In this document: positions 22,550-33,600 of the stretch, piece by piece
Layout: every line of letters begins with the position of its first letter
How positions within the stretch are numbered: the stretch's first letter is position 1
Assembly: GCA_035048485.1 (NCBI GenBank)
Contig: CM068581.1
Span: forward strand, 67,551,881-67,615,880
Direction of reading: 5' to 3'
Length of the DNA: 64,000 nt
DNA from: Pteria penguin
Taxonomy: Eukaryota > Mollusca > Bivalvia > Pterioida > Pteriidae
Program-made: the position numbers and the translations under genes
The notes under the pieces: model-generated
What the model saw: only the letters and a program-made list of their open reading frames with translations
Database searches by the model: none
Told to the model about the DNA's origin: nothing

Positions 22550-23750
22550 GATTTAAATCAAGCACTTTTTAGCACTACGTGAAATATATTGTAGATAAAA
22601 CACACGTTAGAACTTGTAATCCTCGCAAGACAATGTCCATAGTCGTGAAATTGTCAACCCCCTATTATTAAATATGAAAGGAAATGAAAACATCCAAGCC
22701 ATCACACAATGAATTTGAGTGAGCGAATAGAATAGCGGCTTACTTTGTAGATAAAAGGATCCGGTCCAAACAAAACAATTAGTCTCGATGACTTCTCAGG
22801 TAAATAAGATAGGTAGTGGGAAATCAAAGTATTGTCTCTTGTGATTCAATTAGTTAATCATTGATAAATGGTATGTTTGAATTTACTCACAGCGTGACAC
22901 TTCAGTATAAGCGGGAATGGCTGGTTTGAAAGTGAGGAATTCGCCGCTTTAATTATGGTAAAAGAGAAAATTGAATTTACTAATTACACTGACATTTTAT
23001 TCTTGTTGAAGGCTCTCATTTTGTAACTTAGAACTGTAGGTACATTAAAAGATTTGAAATGAGACAAAATAATGCTATGCACATTATAATAATTTTTATT
23101 TCAGAACAATATTTCCTTGTTTTCAGAAATGCGTGACATTAGTTTCATTGTAATGGGTTTATTTATAAAACAGGTACGGTAATGTAAATAATTATATGTA
23201 CAATTATGATAATTAAAAATAAAATAAGTAGAAACACATTTTAAGTTTAAAGTGAAAGTCAGATATTGGCTCCATTCGATGTTCATATCTCCATACAAGG
23301 TCCTGTATATCTTAGCGCGAGACTGTTCGTAATATTGTGAAACCGTATCATTGAGAATCATTGTTAACTATATGTAGAACAACGTTTCTTACGAAAATAA
23401 ATATTCTGACTCTTTTAATCTAAATATAAAACAACTCAACCAGTCTGATTTACAGCAATTTTTAACAATTTCTTATCTACATGAACTCTTATAGCATTGT
23501 CTTAAGATCATAAATTTTACTATTTTCCAAAATGATCACATGACGGTGGTCATGTGATCCCTTTTGATAAATATAAAAAGTTATAGAAAGACAGTGTAGT
23601 TTACTTTATTGACTTTCAGACTAAGTGACTTATATAATACAATGTTTATCTTTATTCACATTTCACTGTTATATATTCATTTCTATCTATTTATTCAGTT
23701 TTTTGTTTAGCATTACACTAAGATTATCTCACTTATATGAGGATACATAC
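22550..23750. other. AT-rich spacer upstream of the 221-residue-protein gene
   Basis: No ORF or repeat I can support. A short palindrome at 23534-23558 (GATCACATGACGGTGGTCATGTGATC) could form a hairpin. Confidence 0.4.
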
Positions 23751-23754
23751 ACGA

Positions 23755-23942
23755 TGCATTGCACAGAAACTTAGACCTCACCGAAAGTAGTAACGCAGTT
23801 TTTACATACCAAGTCCACTGTGACAATCGACCTCGGATTTTACTTTTTCATCAAAAGGGCAGATCACGCAAGAGGCGCAGGTGGGACTCGAACTTGGGGC
23901 CTCGGTCACGAACAGAGCACGCTGCCAGCTGAGCTACGCCCG
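23755..23942 (-). mobile_element. tRNA-derived SINE copy
   Basis: The body has GATGCATTGCACAGAAACTT, CTCACCGAAAGTAG and TTTTACATACC...GTGACAATCGACCTCGG. The reversed head is well kept: GGTGGGACTCGAACTTGGGG, GGTCACGAACAGAGCACGCT and CAGCTGAGCTACGCC, which correspond to box B, anticodon arm and box A regions of a tRNA-like promoter. Confidence 0.75.
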
Positions 23943-24230
23943 CTCTACAATGTTTATAAATGATAATAACAATGTATACAATTGGAGTAAGTATATTTTG
24001 TTATATAACAAAACATAATTTTTTTTTTTTTTTTTTTTATTTATTTATTTTGCATGTCAAATAGCATATAGTATACAAAGATGCCTTCCGAGAGGCTGAT
24101 TGAATAATACATACAAAACATTTTATGAAAGGAGGGTGGAAAGATGGAGAGAATAAGAGGTGGGGGATTGAGGTAAGAGAAGGGGGATTTGAGGGTAGGA
24201 ATATCAAAAATGTTGAGTTGAGAACTATTT

Positions 24231-24420
24231 TCAAATGCAATCATACATATACATATACACATACACATCCATAAATACAAAACACACACATACATATACT
24301 ACATGCATTGGTATACAATATACACACAACTACATACATATACTTACACATATACATATATACATACACATATATATACATATACATATACACTCATTCA
24401 TGCATAGCGAAATACATATT
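24231..24420. repeat. CATATA/CACATA-rich simple repeat in the LINE 3' UTR
   Basis: About 190 bp of ACATAC, ATATAC and CACATA variants between the LINE stop codon and its poly(A). On the plus strand it yields a spurious Tyr/Ile/His/Thr ORF. Simple repeats of this kind in LINE 3' UTRs expand easily. Confidence 0.85.
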
Positions 24421-24556
24421 TACACATGTACAACGTACACTCTCATGTATACATAAAGGTAGATTGTGTAATTAGCAAAATACATTGAGTAACAATGATA
24501 TGAATAAAATCTACATGTGAGCTTAAAAAAAAAAAAAAACCAAACTATCTTTCCCT

Positions 24557-24863
24557 TCAACTATCAAGGAATGACCAAGAGGACCATTGTGTGTTGAAGT
24601 CTTCAAGTTGGTCTATCATCATAAGTTTTTGCAATTTATACAATAATTTAAGATCATGTAATAAACCCTGTAAAGAAACACATTTATTTTGACATCTTGC
24701 ACGGTAGATATAGAATCTAATAGTTACCAAAATCAAATTTAATGCAATTTCTGAGTAGTTATTTGTACCAAATATGAGATCTTGTAGAGAAGGGTTAAAT
24801 ATGACATCATGATTTGTACATTCCATATGAAAATCTCGTATAAGCTTTTGTATTTTTTCACAG
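24557..24863 (-). pseudogene. C-terminal segment of the LINE ORF2, cut off by the LTR insertion
   Basis: The frame runs CEKIQKLIRDFHMEC to SFLDS and a stop at 24557-24559. It is the last ~100 residues of ORF2, including LQDLIFGTNNYSEIALNLIL and the FYIYRARCQNK motif typical of L1/Tx1 C-termini. Its first codon after the insertion site continues the codon interrupted at 25435. Confidence 0.85.
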
Positions 24864-24867
24864 TCTG

Positions 24868-25430
24868 TGTAACGTGGACGAACCGACAGGCCCATGGCCG
24901 TTCGTCACTTAATCAGAATCGGGGTTATGCCATGTCTGAAGTACATCCATTGTTGAATAAAGACACAAGTAAAGTTAACTGTTTATTAACACTACGGCGA
25001 TGGACATAAAAACATGATGAGTATATACACGATGATGAAATGAAATTAATCCAACACATAAGTCACATAAATCCAGATCTATAAAAATGCATATCAGTAA
25101 CGGAGAAAGTCAAGTGTATCTGAGAATGAGGTTAATAATGAATATCATTGAAAACAAGTTCAGGGTATTTATATGCAAGAAAATCTCCTCCTCCCGTTTC
25201 CTAGCAACAATACAAATATTTACAGTTAAAGCGAGTTAAATGAAATCTCCTCCTCCCGTTACCTAGCAACCCGCTAAAAGTATAGTTCAATAAAGAGGAG
25301 TGAAAAGTTAATTATGAAACAAGCAAAACAAATCTAAATATAGAAACTACGAATAATAAACTTGACAATAATGCTAATGATGAACAAACATATAATTTAA
25401 AAAAAATGTATGTGATAAAAAATGGTTACA
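24868..25430 (+). mobile_element. Solo LTR (563 bp) inserted in the LINE ORF2
   Basis: It starts TGTAACGTGG and ends AATGGTTACA, so it has TG...CA termini within a 6-bp inverted repeat (TGTAAC/GTTACA). TCTG flanks both sides (24864-24867 and 25431-25434), a 4-bp target-site duplication. Taking the LTR and one TCTG out conceptually makes the two LINE ORF pieces continuous and in frame. In plus orientation TATAAA near 25080 and AATAAA near 25289 are placed as expected for U3 and R. Two 28-bp copies of AAATCTCCTCCTCCCGTT-type sequence sit at 25181-25208 and 25243-25270. Length and 4-bp duplication suggest a Gypsy-type LTR, left by recombination between two LTRs. Confidence 0.85.
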
Positions 25431-27394
25431 TCTGCTAGTATATGAGATATGGTCTCTATGTTTGTATGGCAAAAGGTGCAATTAGGGGAATCCGTTTTAC
25501 CCATTTTAAACAGTATTTTATTTGTGCCAAGGATATTATGATTTACTCTAAATTGGAACCATCTTAATTTAGTACTTTCAAAAATAATAAAGGGTAGACG
25601 ATATGTTTTTGTCCAGTTGAAATCAATATTAGGTAAATTTAATGTCCATTTTCTTTGAGCGATTGGGACTGTGTGGTTTTGCTTCAAAATCTTATACATA
25701 TCTCTAGCTCCTTTACCTGAAAGAAATAATATTTCAATATTTTGGGGAATAAAAGGTTCTGTAACTTTATGTTGTTGAAGTTGCAGCCCCTGTTTATTTA
25801 AAACCTTTTTTAACATTGATATGATGCCTAAGTAAGTTAAACAATTAAAATGTGTCTCATATTGTTTCTCGAATCTCTGATGTGATAAAAAAGACCCATC
25901 AACATCAATGAAATCATTAACAAATTTAATTCCCTTTCTATATAGAGAATAAAAGCAAATACTTTCATTATCTAAAGTAAAAGTTGGGTTATGCCAGATT
26001 GGTATCTTAAGCATTTGTTCCCATGTCATGGATGATAGATTTTCTTTTTCTTGAATTTCAAGCCATGCTGACAAAACGTCTTTCCAAAAGGGGTTATCCA
26101 TATTATCAATGCGGGGTGTTAAAAAAGATTTTCCAAATTCAAATAACTTACTAGTTTCGAAAAAAGAATCTGCTAATGTCAACCATTCACAATTGTCAGC
26201 TTTAATAATACGTCTTATCCAGGTTGTTTTTAAAGCTTTTATATAACTAATGAGATCAATCATTTTTACACCACCTAATTCATAATCTTGAGTTATAATA
26301 TTTCGTTTTACTTTGTCCTTTTTACTATTCCAGAAAAATTCAAATATAATAGAATTAAGTTTCTTTACAAAACCTAAATCAGGATTTGGAATTGATATGA
26401 ATAGATGATTAAATTGAGAAATTAACAAGGTTTTAATCAGGGTTAGTCTACCTAATGGAGTCAAATTCCTTTTATGCCATTGATTAATTATTGCTTTAAT
26501 TTTAACAATCCTTTTGTCAAAATTCAAGAATAGTATTCTGCTCAAATCAACATCATATTCAATGCCAAGAAGTTTAAACTGAGTTGTCCACACAAGTTTT
26601 AGGTCAGGACATAATATGTCTTTACTATATTTTTTACTGCCTATCCATACTATCTGCGTCTTTGAGATGTTCATTTTCAAACCAGAAATTTTATAAAACT
26701 TATGTAAAATTTCCATGGCTTCTCTCAGCGATTTTTCAGACCCATCAAGAATCAATGTTGTGTCATCAGCATATAAAGTAATTCTATATTCAAATTGATT
26801 TACTGTAATCCCTTTTAGTATTTTATTATGTCGAATTTTAAGTGAGAGAATTTCAGCACACAATAAAAATATATAGCTGGAAATTGGGTCACCCTGACGG
26901 CAGCCTCTTTCTAGTGGGAAAAAGGGGGATAAAAAGCCTGATTGCATTACAGCAGAGATAGTATTTTTCTGGAAAACTGAAATCCATTTTATAAGAGAAG
27001 GTCCAAAGTTGAAAAACTGTAATGTTTTATGAATAAAACTCCATGATACTGAATCAAATGCCTTTTCGAAATCAATCATTAACAATATACCTGGAATATT
27101 ATATTTTTCAGTATGAAATAGTACATCATAGATTAAACGAGTATTTTCCCCAATGTATCGACCTGGGATAAATCCAGTTTGATTTGTACTAATGATGTCA
27201 CTTAGCACTGATTTCATTCTGGCGGCTATAGACCCTGATCCAATTTTATATACAATATTAAGTAAAGAGATAGGACGCCAGTTTTTAATAAATTGTTTAG
27301 GTTTTCCGTCCTTAGGTATACATGTTATAATACCCTGACGCTGGGTTATTGATAATTCTTCTGTATTATATCCATAGTTTAAAGCACGCACCAC
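25397..27394 (-). pseudogene. LINE reverse transcriptase ORF (655+ intact codons)
   Basis: One long frame encodes the RT domain. It includes QRQGIITCIPK, FIKNWRPISLLN, QTGFIPGRYIGENTR, LLMIDFEKAFDSVSW, GCRQGDPISSYIF, the catalytic ITLYADDTTLIL, then thumb and connection and the first cysteines of the CCHC motif (CTFC...ISHIL). The last ~11 codons belong to the LTR. The motifs fit the L1/Tx1 group. At 27403-27416 a single T is missing from a T-run at TATTTTGG, which separates this frame from the endonuclease-side frame. The protein is therefore not made as one chain. Confidence 0.9.
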
Positions 27395-27416
27395 AAAAAT
27401 GCCTATTTGTTTCCAA

Positions 27417-28368
27417 AATATCTTAAAAACTCAGCAGAAAAGCCATCACTTCCAGGGCTAGTATTATTTCTCATTTTCTTTAATGTATTAGTTGCCTCAT
27501 CAAATGATATGAAACCCTCTAATTTGTCCCTTTGACAATTCGATAATTTTGTAGCATTAATACCTTCCATCTCATTCGATAAATCTATATCCTCGACTAT
27601 ATCACAGTTTTTCTTATACAGATTTTGGTAAAAATCACTCACTTCTATTAAGATTTTATCTTGATCCGTTATTATATCTTTCCCAGTGTCTAATTTTGGA
27701 ATAATTTTTGAACAAAAATGGCGTGATTCAAGATTACAAAAGTAAGTTGTTGGTTTTTCCCCTTCTTCAATCCATTTAATCCGTGATCTGATTAAACTTC
27801 CCTTCAATTTATTTAATCTTATTTCTTCAAGACTTTTCTTTTTCATTTTGATTTCCTCCTCATACAATTCAAAATTTTCTTCCATTCTTAGTATTTCATC
27901 TCGTAGTGTTGTTTCATACACGTTTAAAGTTTTCTTTTTATAACTAGCAAAAGATATAGATCGACCTCGGATTTCAAGCAAAAGAGTTTCTAGGAAGAGT
28001 TGATCATTTATGGAAAATTGTATTTCATCATTCGGGATATTTTCAAGGTTTTCTCTATTATATATAGGAAGTGAATATGAATTTTTAACATCTTTTATAC
28101 ATTTTGCAATTAACTCTTTATAATCCTTATCAAGAAGTAGGCTGTTATTTAATTTCCATAGTCCTTTTCCATGTGTGAATTCAGACAGTTTTAGCTTTAA
28201 TAATATAGGAGAGTGATCGGATCTATAACTTGTCAAAATTGATGTTTCAGTTATTGAAGAAAGGAGGTTTTCCGAAACAAGGAAAAAGTCTAAACGTGAT
28301 TGTTTTATTGGATTACTTTTACGCCAAGTATACATTCTTTTATCGGGATAGTATTCCCTGTAAATATC
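27417..28368 (-). pseudogene. LINE endonuclease C-terminus and RT N-terminal region
   Basis: This is the upstream part of ORF2. The end of the APE domain (MYTWRKSNPIKQSRLDFFL, then SYRSDHSPI with the catalytic SDH) is followed by a ~200-residue linker (IKWIEEGEKPTTYFCNLE) and the start of the RT domain (NNTSPGSDGFSAEF). It shifts out of frame at about 27410 by a one-base deletion. N-terminal endonuclease residues are absent because the copy is 5'-truncated. Confidence 0.9.
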
Positions 28369-28382
28369 AACAAAACATAATT

Positions 28383-29850
28383 TAAACCAAAGGATTAATA
28401 TTGCTGATCCAAGTTTAAGATGAGGAAGGGTTGACTTAATTATACATGTGTTTATAAGGGGGAATGATGCTAAACTCCCACCCCCTTCCCAATAATAACA
28501 ATAAAATAGAAAAAAGCAAGAAGAAGAAGATAAAAAAACCCGACGAAAAAAGTATTACATGTATATTGTAATTCATAAGTGCATGCGTATACTTTTTTAA
28601 TTTCTCGAGTCATAGGAACCGCCTAAATACTACTAAAACAAACTTCTGACTTGTACATGTATTGCTTCCTCCGTCACAGATACTTTCATGAGCTTATCAC
28701 AGCAAACAGTTCCTGCATCTATCAGCTCCCACTGTCTGCAATACAGCTTCCTTCCTCACACCGCTGTTGCCTGGAATCTGTTGTAGATGCTACTGATTTA
28801 TTACCTGTATCTGTCAAGCAGGAACTCCCTGTATTATCTTTCTAACACTTTGTACAGATTCTGCTGTCAGAATAGTTTCTGACGACACTCAAGGCTATGA
28901 CAGGAGATGGCTGTCCCTCCTGCACAGGCCCATAGGAACCTGGGGAGGGGTGCCCGACCCCTCAATGTTTTGGCCGATTATGAATGTTTTGACCGATTAT
29001 GGGCCAATGTTTTCATCACGTTACCAAACGAAATTCAAGGTTTGCAAATTTATAGTTATGGGGATAGTTTAATCTGTGTTAATATGTGAAGACGTATTTT
29101 CAATACTGCATGCGATTTCATGACGTCTAGTTACATGTTTTATATATTGTTTACACAAGTCAACAAGCGCATCGTGTGTAAATGTAAGTGCGTTTTGCAA
29201 AATAAATGTATTCTAAGTGAAACATCTGTAAGAAGGACTCTTGGACTTAAGAGAATTTTAAAATATTTATACTTCATGCATGTATTTGTACAGTAACTTT
29301 TAACTTACGACAAAAATTATATACCGGTACTTACGAGTGGTATTTTAAAATCAGTCGTAAAGTTACCAACAATATTTGACTTACGAAGTTCGTCAGTTTT
29401 TTTTTGTGAAACGGAACGAGTTCGTAAGATTCTTCGAAAGAGAAATATTTGTCGTGAGAATTTTTTTGAAAAGGGCTACTGCTGTCTAAATTTATTTTTT
29501 CCAAGACGAAGCAGTATCGGTGGAGTAACAAACCGTGCGGAATAGATGACCGTGATTAAAAAAAAAACAAAAAAACAAAAAAAAAACACAAAACAAAAAT
29601 AAATAAATAAATAAAATAAAATAACATAAAAAAAGGAGGGGGATGCTTCTTCGTACTGATCATTTAGGGAAAAGAAATAACGTTTCAGTTATCAGAATTT
29701 ATTACCAATACTCCTTGTTATTTTGATGCTATGTGTAATAGAACAAGAAGTCTTTCCATGCTGGGAAGATTAGAGATTAAATATTATCTGAGGAAATCTG
29801 GAACTCCTGTGTAAAGTATCATGATATAGATTCCATGTCAAATATTAGAG
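28383..29850. other. Spacer between the LINE and the methyltransferase gene
   Basis: No gene is seen. It holds an A-rich low-complexity run at 29559-29634 and assorted short ORFs without domains. The methyltransferase 3' UTR and poly(A) signal lie at its right edge. Confidence 0.4.
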
Positions 29851-29857
29851 TTTATTT
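29851..29857 (-). terminator. Candidate poly(A) signal of the methyltransferase gene
   Basis: AATAAA on the minus strand, about 65 nt after the stop codon at 29923-29925. Confidence 0.55.
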
Positions 29858-29922
29858 AGTACAGATGTTTATCTACAGTAAAATCTGAAACACCTCCGAT
29901 TAGAAACTGATCTTCGTGTAGA

Positions 29923-30114
29923 TCATCTTTTATCAGTTTGACAAAGTATGATATTGGTGTAAAATGGAATAATGAATTTTTCTTGGCCTTTCGTATCGGT
30001 GTGAGTGCGCAACAGGTTTCGAATTTTATCATATGCATCTGACCGCACTTCCGGTTTCATTCTATGGAAGAAGCTGATCGTTGAGCAGAACTGAATGAAG
30101 CTCTCAATCGTCAT
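29923..30114 (-). CDS. Methyltransferase exon 7 (C-terminus)
   Basis: It encodes residues 211-273, starting MTIESFIQFCSTISFFHRM and ending ILCQTDKR before TGA. The acceptor is TCTTTCAG. The helical C-terminal cap is consistent with this methyltransferase group. Confidence 0.88.
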   Translation of the reverse strand: MTIESFIQFCSTISFFHRMKPEVRSDAYDKIRNLLRTHTDTKGQEKFIIPFYTNIILCQTDKR

Positions 30115-30583
30115 CTGAAAGAGATGTAAATTATATATATACATCCTCGTCCATTCGCTGTCAGTACAACTCATTTTAAAAGTGGACATATATAGCCTCT
30201 GTGTCTAACTTCATGCACTACTTTTAAATCATGTGACTTTACGGTCACACTTATTGGGTCTTTTCATTATACAGAGTTATTTCCCATTTCAGCGGGTATT
30301 TTACGTCAAACCATTGTGACGTCAACCAGTTCTATGGAAACTGGCGTAAAATTACGAGAAATGAGATATAAATTGTATGACGTCACAATGTTTGACGTCA
30401 GATACCCACTCATATGGGAAATAACTCTGTATGATGAAAAGACCCAATATCAGTGTGTAAAATGTCATCTTTCCGAATGTTAAATGACAGCAAAAAGGTA
30501 TCAAAAAGAGTTTAAAATAATCAAGTACTGCGTAATACACAATTCGGCTTATTTGTAGAACTACATCACTCACAGAATATTTC

Positions 30584-30623
<40 letters not shown>

Positions 30624-33600
30624 GATCATCTTGGCGACAATAATAATATCAGAGTTGGAATAGTTACCAATAGAAAACTAGATGTCTTCAATATAACTAA
30701 GACAAGGTATCCACCTTTATGCAAGTCATCGATAATATATATGCAGCATGAGTGAAGCGAATTTTGAACATCCCCCTTAATGACTATAAGCACACTGTGC
30801 TGAGGACTGCACCACTTGTGAAGACAGCTCAATCAAATTTACAAAAGATAGACAAGAGTCATCCCTAAATGTTATTATGCATACCGACGGTGTAAAATAT
30901 ACTTGACGTCACTGAATTTTTATTTCCATTTCTTCTGAGATATTTTAGATCGAAAGCTGTTTAAAAGGTTTGCCTAAAACTAAAACAGAAAGTAAAATGC
31001 TAGCGTTAACTTTATATATAACAAAAGAGATGTTTACAGCCAAGCGGACAAAAGGAAGGACAGTCCAAATCAATTGGAACACAGAAAGGTTTTACAAGCT
31101 ACCTCTCTTTTGAACTCCAGCATCCTTCTCTCCTTGACATTGATGCCGTTATAATCATTGAGGGCTTTCTCCCAAAGCCTGTCCACATATTGTACCGCTC
31201 CTGCCCTCCAGGGCTTGCTTAGCGTAAAAAAGGCATGCGCTATTCCATCACTGTCTCGGTCATCAAGTATATTCCAGAGTACAACTAATGAACAGTCGTA
31301 TAATTTTAAAGTGCAGAAAAATTTTGCACAAGAAGGAAATCTCAATTATAAATTGTGCAACATTATGCATTATGTACTTTGATATCCATTAAATTGTTGT
31401 ATTTGCTTTCATCTAATCTTCAGAATTTTTTTTTTAAAATTAAGATAATTGCTACTTCCCTATCTTTTATATATATTATACATTTGTATATGATTAAAAT
31501 AGAAACTATTAATTGCAGGACGATTAAAATTTGTTATCAAGAAATGTAACTACCACAAACGTGTACCAACCTAAATTTCCACCTGGTTTTAATACTCTCT
31601 TCATCTCGTCCATGCTGTCGGTATCAGCAAACCAATGGAAGCACTGTGCCGCCACTATGGCCTACCAAGAAATATAGCATACAAAAACCGCGAAAAATTA
31701 TTCCAAGATATTCTTCTATTTTTAATAAAATATATTCTAACAAAGACTTCCTTTGAATTTTTCAAAATCATAATATGTTCTTTGCCTCTACTAACATATA
31801 TACCTTCTAAAATTAATGTAGGTATTCCCCGTTGTTGCACAATAACCGTCACAATAGGTAATTGCTTTCTGTCAGAGACATATATTATTTTGTTTTATGA
31901 TTTACCATCTGAACATTAAAATAAATATTAAATTGTTATTTACTACCTTCCTAGATGCATTGGTTGCTCAGCCTTATAAGGTAAATTTAAAGAACTCCTA
32001 TAAAATGGCAACAAGTGCTGTTTAGAAAATAAAATAATAAATAAATAAATAAAAATAATAAGTGCGGGGGGGGGGGGTGGGCACAGACACATTTACAAAT
32101 TAAAGTTGCCATTTAAGTACGAATTGAAGAAGTTATCAACACGTAATTGGACATATTGCAATGCGAAATTTCTTTAGACGCCTGGATCGCTTCTTTACAT
32201 AGGAGGGAGTAAAACAGCTCATACCACGTCAACAGTGCATAAAACATTATTTTGTTTGCTATTTACCATCTGAATTTTTAAATAAACACAACATTGTTAT
32301 TTACTGCCCATGAATGACAAAGACAGACGCTGGTGCTTCCCCTGGGGTGGTGAACAAACAGTAGTAAAGGCAGGGGCATTGATTGCATATATCAACAACT
32401 CGTAAATGGCAACAAACGCTGTTTAAAATGAATAAATATATAAATAGAAATAATTATTTTAAAAAAGCAGGAAATGAAGGCGTCTCAGTAAAAATCTTGG
32501 TTTTAAAAATATTTTTTATAATGATTAATGATACAAGTTTGTCTCGATTTTGTTAGAAAGAAAAAGGAGAATATTATTTCTACACATCGATAGAATTAAC
32601 AAAAAAAAATATATATATAAAAGAAAAAAAATAATAATAAGTGCCCGTAGAATTTGAACTGAGGTGCGTCGGCAGGAAACACCAACTGCGCTATACGTCC
32701 TCGGGCGATATCCGACGGTTAAAATCGGTGTATTGTAGAGCGCGGTCACCTAATTAGCATAACAAAAGGACGTGCATCATATGCCGGACGAAGCGGCGAG
32801 TTTCCAGTCTCTGTGTATATATGTCTCTGTTTCTGTGTAGGACATATCTGCTGAACTGTCATCTTACCTGTACTGAATGATCAGGGAGGGGTATTGTGTT
32901 AGCGGCGAATTGTAATGTATTAGCCTTTGGGCTACTGGCCTTCAGTGTCGAAAGGAAATCCCCCATAGGTTCCGAAATCAGCACCTTGAAATTCTGAAAA
33001 TAAATATATAGGTCTTATGTTTAAAAGTGTACGGTGTGTGTGGGGGCGGGTGGAGCGGGTGTAGTTTTTTGGTGGAGGTGTGTCTTGTATTATATATTTC
33101 GTTGAATAACACGGTTTATAATCAAGTATCAGTTCATAATATAGCCTCATGTTCAATAAAATCATTATCATTAATTTCTACATTAAGTCTGAGTGATGCC
33201 CCTTACGTCATTTACATACATAAAGACATAGCTTAGAGGTCTTTCAAATAAAATCTGATAAAAGACTTGGAAAATCAGAGTTCAAAAATAAAATTTCAAA
33301 ATACATAAATACATACATAATTTATTTGGGGGGGGGGGGGGGGGGGGGGTAAGGAGGTATGCATGCATGTTTACTTTTTCGAAAGATTCATCATATCCAA
33401 TACGTTCAATATGACCATAGAATATAATTAACATGAAGGATGTTGTATTTCTTTTAGGTATATATACCTTCTTATATTTATCTGTAAACTAAAAACTGAG
33501 AGCTAATTTTTAAAATAAGCTTTATACATGCAGTTTGAATTCGACTACGCTAATGATAGACCATTCTCTCATAGAATTAGGGGTTACCATGCGAGTGTTT

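Larger units (their letters stand above)
24021..28368 (-). mobile_element. L1/Tx1-type LINE, 5'-truncated, with 14-bp target-site duplication
   Basis: AACAAAACATAATT occurs at both edges (24007-24020 and 28369-28382). Reading on the minus strand, the element starts inside the C-terminal part of an APE endonuclease (DIYREYYPDKRMYTWRK, SRLDFFLVSE, SDHSPILL), continues through reverse transcriptase, and has a CCHC end (CTFC, H, then C across the LTR insertion). It then has a ~540-bp 3' UTR and an AATAAATAAATAAA poly(A) tail. Endonuclease codons begin exactly at the duplication. ORF1 and most of the endonuclease are missing, as is usual for incomplete target-primed reverse transcription. A 563-bp LTR splits the last part of the ORF. 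Confidence 0.92.

Noticed and set aside
24235..24456. Tyr/Ile/His/Thr ORF on plus
   Set aside because: Translation of the CATATA simple repeat in the LINE 3' UTR.
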